Shown here piece by piece: positions 56,599-64,000 of a DNA stretch of 64,000 bases. Numbering within the stretch: position 1 is the first letter of the stretch; each line of letters begins with the position of its first letter. The position numbers were made by a program, and so were the translations under genes. Origin of the DNA: Ceratodon purpureus (lineage: Eukaryota > Streptophyta > Bryopsida > Pseudoditrichales > Ditrichaceae); the NCBI GenBank assembly GCA_014871385.1, contig CM026422.1:25218987-25282986 (forward strand), in the 5' to 3' direction. The notes beneath the pieces were generated by a model that made no database searches, was not told the DNA's origin, and was given only the letters and a program-made list of their open reading frames with translations.

Positions 56599-56670
56599 GG
56601 GTATCTGGTCTAGTGGTATGATTCTTGCTTAGGATGCAAGAGGTCGGGAGTTCGATTCTCCCGATACCCC
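56599..56670 (+). tRNA. tRNA-Pro (AGG)
   Basis: A 72-nt cloverleaf: acceptor stem GGGTATC/GATACCC with C as discriminator, anticodon stem CTTGC/GCAAG, loop TTAGGAT with anticodon AGG, and T-arm GGGAG-TTCGATT-CTCCC. The A-box (TGGTCTAGTGGTA) and B-box (AGTTCGATTCT) are intact. No intron. A T-run about 20 bases downstream (GTTTTG) can serve as Pol III terminator. Confidence 0.95.
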
Positions 56671-56999
56671 GTATTTCAAGGAAATCGTTTTGAAAAAATC
56701 CATTTTCTACCCAAGATTTTACCTTCTCCGCCTCATTTTTATGAAATAGAAAATGGATACCGTATTTAAATGTATATACAGAAACTACATAGTAGGGTGA
56801 TAGTTTTGAAGGTGAAATAAGCACCTCGTTACAATGAATTAATGAAGGCTCATAACATTTAAGTTAGTTGGAGAAAATGAATATTCTAGTTGATTTTAAA
56901 TAGAATATTTTTATTGTATATGCAAAAAAAAAATCTTTCACTGTGTCTGGGATTCTGAATCTAAGTTTTAGAACTTTTAGTTCTAAATACATGTGTTAG

Positions 57000-58320
57000 C
57001 GTAGCCATTTTTGAGTGTGTAAGAGTATATGAAAAGGAGGAATTGAATGGAATATGTATACAAGGAGTGTGCTTATTAACACATATGCCAAGAAAAGTGT
57101 GTTTATATTGCTGAGTTGGTTTTTGTCTATCTCCAGATGACACAAGAAGGACCAAATACAACCAAGTTTATGAGCGCCCCAAATGCACATGCTTGTGCAA
57201 AGGTTTAGAGGTTGTGAAAGCCTGAGGTTCACAAGCATGCAGAGAAGCAAGCCTTGAGTAAGATATATGTGTGCTCTAGTAGTGGGACCCGCGTTGTTGA
57301 GTATGTTGAGCTTAGGTTGTCTAAGGCCATAACATCCAGTAGCATGCATTGTAGTAAATAGTAGGACCCGCGCCGTTTAGATTTGAGTTAGATTTGCACG
57401 TAGCAAACGTAAGTCTCTTAACATGTATAGAAAGACTGGCAATATTCATGGTGCTCAATTTTTTTGAACAAAATGGAGGAACTTAATGTGAATAAATGAG
57501 TTACAATTATTAGTGATGATGTAGATAAAACTGGTAGTGTGAAGGCTTACAGGTACTATCTTTGGATGAAGCAAGAACAATTTCAACCAAATATCGTCAT
57601 GCTTTTGAGCATTATGAGTGCATGTTTTAGTCCAAGAGCGTTGCATTGAACGAAGGAGGTTTACATGCATGCCTCAAAAACTAGAAGTTTAGTTGGGCGT
57701 GCGTGTTGGAAATGTGTTCGTTAACTTGGATGTAAAGAAGAGCATTTTTTATGATGTCTAATTACTTATTATAATATGGAGAAATTTGATGTTGTCACAT
57801 GGAGCGTAATGATTGGTGACCTTCTATAACATCAATGCAGATATGAAACTTTGGTAATGGTTTGGGAAAATAGATGGATTTGGCATCAAACAAGATGGAT
57901 AATTATTTGTGGTGGTCTTGTCACCTTGTAGTAATGCAGGCGTAATTGATGAAGGTCATCAATTGCTTTTATCTATATTGCAAGATTATGGTTGCAAACC
58001 TATTGTGCAATATTACATGCCTAAATGGTAGATATACTTGGCTAAGAAGGGCTTTGAGAGAAAGCAATGTTCTTTATTGATAATACTCTAATTGATCTCA
58101 ATAAAACAACCATGGTAGCCATTGCTTGGTGCTTGTGGAATCTATTGTGATTTAAAGTGAGATGAATTTGCCATTGAAGAGGTTTTAAAGTTGTATCTCA
58201 ATTGTGCCTCTCCCTATGCACTCTTCTATAAAATCTGTATTGCAGAGGACATTCATGGAGTTTCTTGGAATGAAGCGGGCAAATGAAGCTAATTCAACAC
58301 CAAACTAATTGACTATGGTG
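57000..58320 (+). pseudogene. PPR-protein pseudogene (E/DYW-type C-terminal region)
   Basis: Fragments in several frames follow the order of a plant PPR protein: VLINTYAKK, EGPNTTKFMSAPNAHACAK, FQPNIVMLLSIMSAC, then HASKTRSL and MEKFDVVTWSVMIGDL, LSPCSNAGVIDEGHQLLLSI, QDYGCKPIVQYY, PLLGACGIYCDLK, and EEVLKLYLNCASPYALLYKI. Many stops and frameshifts show it is dead. Such proteins act in organelle RNA editing or processing. Edges are approximate, and no intact parent gene is in the window. Confidence 0.75.
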
Positions 58321-58721
58321 GCGCATGGATAGAGTTTCTTAAGACTTACCGGAAATAGTGTCCAAAAAATCAATGTGACAAATCTTCAATAATGCTTAGA
58401 GTGAAGTTTTTCTAGCATAGAAAGATTTTTTTTAACAATCTCAAAAGCAATTATGTTAGTTATTTGTATAAAAGATCTTAAAGATACTAGAGTGGTGTTT
58501 CAAAATTCTTCAAGTCCCACTTTGCCGGCAAAAAATGACTTTAGAAGCATAATTTTTTTGTAAAGACTTAGTAGGAAATCAAAACTACAAATTTCCTACA
58601 CGGCTCTTATAAATTCCTCCGTCCACAATAAATCTTAAAAGAACACATTGAAAATTAACATCATAAGAACTTGTTCCAAATTCTAATTGTTTACATGTGG
58701 TACTCTGATTGAAAAAGCTCC

Positions 58722-58872
58722 AAGAGTTATATCCCCAAAGTTATATCCCCAAAGTTATATCCCCAAAGTTATATCCCCAAAGTTATATCCCCAAAGTTAT
58801 ATCCCCAAAGTTATATTCCCAAAGTTATATCCCCAAAGTTATATCTCCAAAGTTATATTCCCAAAGTTATGA
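58722..58872 (+). repeat. 14-bp tandem repeat, GTTATATCCCCAAA
   Basis: About ten copies with single-base variants (TATTCC, TATCTC). The two frames YIPKVISPKL across it are artefacts of a 14-base period read in triplets. No association with a gene was seen. Confidence 0.92.
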
Positions 58873-60006
58873 CCCTATCCATAGTCCCAAACAATTCTCA
58901 TATGTATTTCAAGATGTAAAAGCAAGATTTCAAAACACACAGGAAAATCTCAAAAATATTCCTAGTGCATACCCTAGGGACACCAAAAACAAAAAACAAC
59001 CCTCTAAGGTAGTACCGTAATACCATAAACCAAGACCCATAACATGTGTAGTAGACTTGTGTTGAAACTGCACCAACAAGAATCAACAGGAATCAACATT
59101 GAGATTTTTTGAGAATCAAGCCTTCAGATCTTATATTGGTTTTGGGTAGAGCTGCTTTTGGAATACTGCCTATGCCAGTAGCAGACTTTATGAAGTCTAC
59201 AACACAAGAAATGGGGTGGACAAACTTTTCAGCTAAAATATTTTTAGGAAATTATATTTTCATCAGAAAATTTTGAAAACAACTTCTATCATTCTATTTT
59301 CAATTTGTCTATGTACTTGCAATAATTCTTTGAGAAAAGATAGTTCAAATTGCTCAAAACTCCTTATTCTATCGGTTTATGGTATTACTACCTTAGCGGC
59401 TTCCTAAACTATCATTGAAATAGTCAGATCTATGACTTAAAACAATTCTTTAGGTATTTAGTGCTAACCAATGTGTTTTAGGTCTTTCAGTATAAACCAT
59501 TCAACCCTAAATAGCACTATCGAAGTAGAATGGTGGTCAGCCCATGTACTGACTTCGATCAACCCTGCTATTGGTGTTGGTATCAGTTTAAGATGAGCTT
59601 GTATAACCACTAGCAGGTGCATTCAAAACAAAACCAGAAATTCAGGTTCACCATTTGACTCAAAAAATAAATAAATAGATAAATAAATAAAAATAAAAAA
59701 CTAGAAATTCAGAGAGGCCACGGTAGAAAAGATGGTTGTTGTAGAAAACGTCTATCATTCTCTTTCGAATCACGATGTACGTGAAAAATAGACGAAGGAC
59801 TCAGCACAGACCGACTACAAGGCGAGGCGTGTAACAATGTATACAAATTTCAACATAGAAGTATATTAATTGTGAACAACAATGGCACCGCCAAGAAATC
59901 TCCACTATTAATTCTATTCACAGGCCTCAAAGAGATTGATGCACTTCTCTAATGCTGCTGCCTATTGTTAACAGCATGGTGAAGAATCTCCACGAATTGA
60001 TCATGT
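58873..60006. other. Intergenic, includes proteasome beta-5 3' flank
   Basis: AT-rich, no gene recognised. The last few hundred bases should be the 3' UTR of the minus-strand proteasome gene. Confidence 0.45.
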
Positions 60007-62535
60007 TCACGCCTCACCCATCTCTGCCTCGGCGGGAGCCTCCTGAACTGGATAGTAACTATAGTGAAGTTCTCCAACATCATCACCTGACATCTTCTTC
60101 CACCCCGCAGGACCTACATAGTAAACTGCAAGCCAACAAGAGTCTTCAGTATAAAGATCCACAACATTGTGTTACCACTGGAAATACTAGCGAAAAATAG
60201 TGTTCCATGCCAGACCATAAACCACGAAATGAAAATTACCAACATAGCCCAATCAACCTGCTTAAGACAAGGACAACGATTGCTTACCACTAACTACACC
60301 ACCACTAGCTCCATCACGGAAAGTGGCATGGTAAATAGCACGACGAGCAAGTTCTACTGCCTCGTCAATAGACATATCCCAGTTGAACCTGTTAAAAAAC
60401 AGAAAAACACGTTGACATTAAGAAGCAGAAAATCAATAGCCAAAAGGATAACTTGATGTAAAGAATTGTCAAATAGAGTTTGATTCTATATTGAAAACAG
60501 AACAAAAAAATTCCAAAAAGCATGATGCTTAATCTGTCACTTGCGATTCTTACCCTGTATCCAGTACACCATATGCGTAGGTAGACCCAGATCCTACCGA
60601 GAAGCGCGTGCCCTTCACCCTGCCTCCCTCACTGTCCACATAGTACAGGCCTGGACCCTGCATTTGACATATGTGTTAGACAAAACATATGAATATGCCA
60701 ACACCAAATCCCTGCAGGATTTAAGGCATGACGTAACCAGAGTACTCAAGCTGAAATGAAATGCTTCATAGGGAATGAAAATCTTTCTTTAAATCCCAAA
60801 CATCCGAAATCATCTCCAGTAGTATAGGAAACCGCCGGTAGTCAACAGTTACATGACACCCAGCATTTTATAAGTGACAACATGACTCGATGCATAAGTA
60901 GATGAAACAAAGTTCACTGAATAGTTCTCTAGGGAACACAATGGCACAGTGCTGGTCTAACAATTACCGGAATCAACTAGTATTTTTGTGTAGATTATGA
61001 AGTCAGATACCCGTGCCTATACATTGTTGAGATGAATTTCCCTATGTCCATATACATTATTAAGTCCGATTTCCCCGGGCTCTATAATTAAACTTCAAAC
61101 CAAGAGCACAATTAGAAAGTTTACTTACAGTTTCGTCCCAGCCAGCAATCATAGTGCCCATAGATAGACCCATTCCCCTATACGAGTAAAGAGTGTTTGC
61201 AAGCAACTTTGAAGCACCAGTCACTGAAATACGCCTCTTGTTTGCTAACTCGTGCAGCCGGCACTGTAAGATCATAAAAAGCACCAAGTCAGCGTGCACC
61301 TCTCTGAAAACATAGAAGAAAAAAGCTTGAAGAATGGAGTAAAACCATGGCAGGTCTAGCAAAGACATTCGTCGAAGCTTATGCGAAAAGCCGCACTACG
61401 TTGTGTACTAATCACCAAATAGATGACTGATAACAAGCAAAGTGGACTATCATACCCGTGTGCCCAAGTTTCGTTGCCAAAACTGACAGTCAGCGGCACC
61501 CCCCGCCATAGTCCCCAACAAATAAGGGTTGATTTCCAGAATCTTCTTTACTGACTGTGAGGCTGCCATAGAATACCAAGTACGATGTCAGTAGGATATA
61601 TTGCGCAGATAAATTCAGTCTCACATATTAGACGGTGCACATTTGAGAACTTCACTAGTAAAATTTCACATGCACTTCCACTTAGAATCTTCACTCTAAT
61701 GAAACGGGGGGAATATGATCCATCAACTGAGTCAGCTAAGATTACCACAAGAGAACATAAAGACACTTCTGATAGACAACAAGCAATCTGTAATTCCTGG
61801 TTGGATCAAGAGAACGTACAAATATAGTTGCCCATGCTAGCACGCGAGTCCGCTGCCACAATAACGCCATGTTTGAACACAAAAGCCAAAGTGGTCGTAC
61901 CCTTCGCTGGCTTCACCATCTGCACGGCTGCCTTCTGAAACCCATCGAGCTGCATCACCACATCCACAAACCACACGCGATATCAGGCAAAGCTCCTACA
62001 CACAAACAACCCTGATCTCCAGAAATAGGTGGCACTAAACCCCTCCGAAAGAGAAAACCAAGAACTCCAATCACACCATGCCCATACTAACTTCTCTCCT
62101 GCTACTACATGATCCACTACACCCTCTCATCAAACCCCTCGCAAATGACCCATGATCACCCCTAACCTAAAAATTGACCATATCCACTTCACACTCAGCA
62201 ATCGAACCAGCACATCCACATAACGCAACAACCCATCTCAGCCACGACCCAACCCACCCCAAAACGACCTGCGCACCATGATCTCCTCATCACAGTACCA
62301 CTCACTTCACATCACTAAGCCTCCGTTCATCAATCAAAACAAACCCTAATCACACAAACATCGAAAACTTAAGTCGGAAGCGATTCAAAACACATCGGTC
62401 TCCATTACTGAGACAAGGGGTACTTACATCGGCGACGGCAGGCAACTGGAAGCTGGGCGCAGCGAAGAGGTGAGGCTCCACGCTCGACGGCAGGCTGTGC
62501 AGCGTCGGAGGCTCCAAAGCGCTGAAATCCAACAT
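60007..62535 (-). CDS. PBE: 20S proteasome subunit beta type-5
   Basis: Seven exons on the minus strand: 62535-62428, 61949-61820, 61562-61456, 61263-61129, 60657-60554, 60388-60288, 60125-60007 (804 nt, 267 aa), all GT-AG and in phase. Residues 1-53 are the propeptide, with cleavage expected at G53|T54 ([10 protein letters not shown]), giving the catalytic N-terminal threonine. Other landmarks: [118 protein letters not shown] and [10 protein letters not shown]. This is the chymotrypsin-like active subunit of the 20S core. The length is normal. A MITE sits about 320 bp upstream of the start codon. Confidence 0.96.
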
Positions 62536-62852
62536 CGTTTACGGAATTTGATTCTTCGACAGCGTGAGGGCGAGCTGCGAGGCTCAGGAGACTTGTGAAT
62601 ACGCGATTGAATGGGGGGCGCAACTGAGGAGGACAATGTTCACGAGAGACGGGTGCTTCGCTTCACCATGAGTGTCGATCACGGAAGCCGATGTGAGTCT
62701 CGGCAATGATCGATCGCAGACACGAGCACGCCCAGGTCTGGGCCCGAGGCTCTGGTCTGGAGTTAGGGTCGTCGCTGAGGAGGCCCGGTGGGTTAGGTTC
62801 GGCAGGAAGGCGATGGGGAGGTTCGGTCCAAGGTACAGTAGCAGCATTCTAA
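62536..62852 (-). promoter_or_regulatory. Proximal upstream region of proteasome beta-5
   Basis: About 320 bp between the start codon and the MITE, GC-richer than its surroundings. It holds TGGGCCC at 62739-62745, matching the plant site II core (TGGGCY) common in housekeeping promoters. The transcription start is unknown. The open frames here have no motif. Confidence 0.4.
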
Positions 62853-63119
62853 GAGCATCCCCAGTGAGCTGTAAACCTGTAAGCCTGTAATTATGAGAAC
62901 GTCGTTCTCCCAAACCTGAGTGCCTTTCCGAAGCAAAACATTCCAAAACCGTTTACAGATTTACAGGTTTGCCCCAAAAAACCTTCCAAAATGAGGTTTC
63001 GACCTGTAAATTACAGACTTACAAGCTCGAATACAGGCTTGGCCTGAACCGCAATTCACGTCTTTCTACATCTTCCCGATTACAGGTTTACGGTTCAGGC
63101 CTTACTGGGGATGCTCTAA
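62850..63119. mobile_element. PIF/Harbinger-type MITE, 264 bp (62853-63116)
   Basis: The ends GAGCATCCCCAGT are perfect inverted repeats. Looser similarity extends to TAAACCTGTAA on both arms. TAA is duplicated at 62850-62852 and 63117-63119, the TWA-type duplication of PIF/Harbinger (Tourist-like) MITEs. The interior is made of repeated CTGTAA / TTACAG motifs and is non-coding. Confidence 0.82.
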
Positions 63120-64000
63120 GGGCCAGTTTATAAGGTAAAGAAACCAAAAATCGTGAAAATAAGGTGATCGAGTGAGAGAGAAAGAGAGAGAGAAACTTCG
63201 GTTTCCGGAGGAGACCGACGTGAATTAAGTGTTTGATCGATCTACCCCCAATCCAAAGGCCATGTGATTCAACAAGTAAGGACAGAAATAGAAATTCTCT
63301 AAAAAAAATTGAGATGGAGCCGAAGAAATGATCAAGAATGCAGTTTGTTTTGTATTTTTTCTCCCTGTTAATAATTGTCTAGAATTTTTGAAAGTGGGAA
63401 GTTTATCAAATCGCTTTCTTCTATACTAGACTCTTCTTGAACCAAACATGATGGTGTTCTAAAATCGTTAATCAATATCACGGAAAACTAAACGTAAGAC
63501 TATTTTGCAAAACTTGACTGGCCCACTAAAACCTGGTTGGTTTACCAAAACCACGCAAAAATTCTCGGTTTTTGGTTTTTCTACCTTACTTGAGGCCGGA
63601 TGTAGTGGAGATTTCTACCAATCAATGGTAGTTTTCATTTCAACGAATTTCTACAAAGAATGGAATGAAAACTACCAATCAAAGTTTGAAGGCAATACAA
63701 TCACTAACGATGATTAATATACATGCTACTAATAATTTAAATTTTATATTTTAAATTAAATTAAAATTGAAGCTCGATACTTCTGATATTCTTTTAACAA
63801 TGTTACTTGTTCTTTAATTAATCATTAAACGAATAACTTAAACAATTTTTTTAAAAGAAAAATAAAATATTATTGATGGTTTTGATGTCATCTTTAAAAT
63901 GGAGACATAGGCTATATGGTGGAACAAGTTGATATTTTTTCCACACAAGTTTCCTTGTACACATTTATTTGAACATTATTAATGCAATCAATTTGGTTGA
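63120..64000. other. AT-rich end of window, no supported gene
   Basis: Only a GAGAGA tract near 63170-63195 and AT-rich sequence. The 70-codon frame at 63505-63717 shows no motif. Confidence 0.45.

Noticed and set aside
58687-59020. Frame with YIPKVISPKL repeats
   Set aside because: A 14-bp tandem repeat cycles through the reading frames. No flanking coding signal exists.

Overview
The window looks like nuclear DNA of a land plant, most likely a non-seed plant (moss, liverwort or lycophyte). Its genes have several short GT-AG introns, plant-type U2 snRNA promoters, plant tRNA genes, an F-box/actin fusion protein (ARP8), relics of plant PPR, MULE and CACTA sequences, and a GPR1/FUN34/YaaH-type acetate transporter, a family I associate with algae, bryophytes and fungi rather than flowering plants. 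The species cannot be fixed from the sequence alone.

Layout. 2.7-6.8 kb: nine-exon NOP9/PUM23-type Pumilio gene (+). 6.9-9.3 kb: a block with an intact tRNA-Glu(CTC) and a decayed Tc1/mariner-like transposase; it recurs inverted at 32.4-34.6 kb, and a shorter copy lies at 21.9-22.5 kb. 9.8-21.8 kb: AT-rich accessory DNA with MITEs, foldbacks, a SINE-like stretch, an orphan last exon of proteasome alpha-5, a possible RabGGTase-beta first exon and a polypurine minisatellite. 22.5-32.4 kb: nested transposons. A LINE on the minus strand ends exactly inside a tRNA-Glu gene; its ORF2 is split by a 4.4-kb element with terminal inverted repeats and an 8-bp target duplication, itself filled with arrays of hairpin units. 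34.9-36.2 kb: FKBP12 (-). 37-45.6 kb: repeats, a MULE relic and a CACTA element. 46.0-47.8 kb: two U2 snRNA genes. 48.1-49.0 kb: acetate-transporter-like gene (-). 50.2-54.6 kb: ARP8 (+). 56.6 kb: tRNA-Pro(AGG). 57.0-58.3 kb: PPR pseudogene. 60.0-62.5 kb: proteasome beta-5 (-), with a MITE upstream.

The main discovery candidate is the LINE family. Two independent insertions, one nearly full-length and one 189 bp, enter tRNA-Glu genes at the same base (within 1 nt), inside the internal Pol III A-box. The short copy has a clean 17-bp target duplication. Both share a 3' end with a small hairpin whose loop differs. This points to a tRNA-gene-targeting LINE in a plant.

The intact genes are housekeeping functions (rRNA processing, splicing, translation, protein folding, proteolysis) and form no operon-like unit. 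Exon boundaries were set by hand from GT-AG sites, preserved reading phase and recalled family resemblance; no database search was run.
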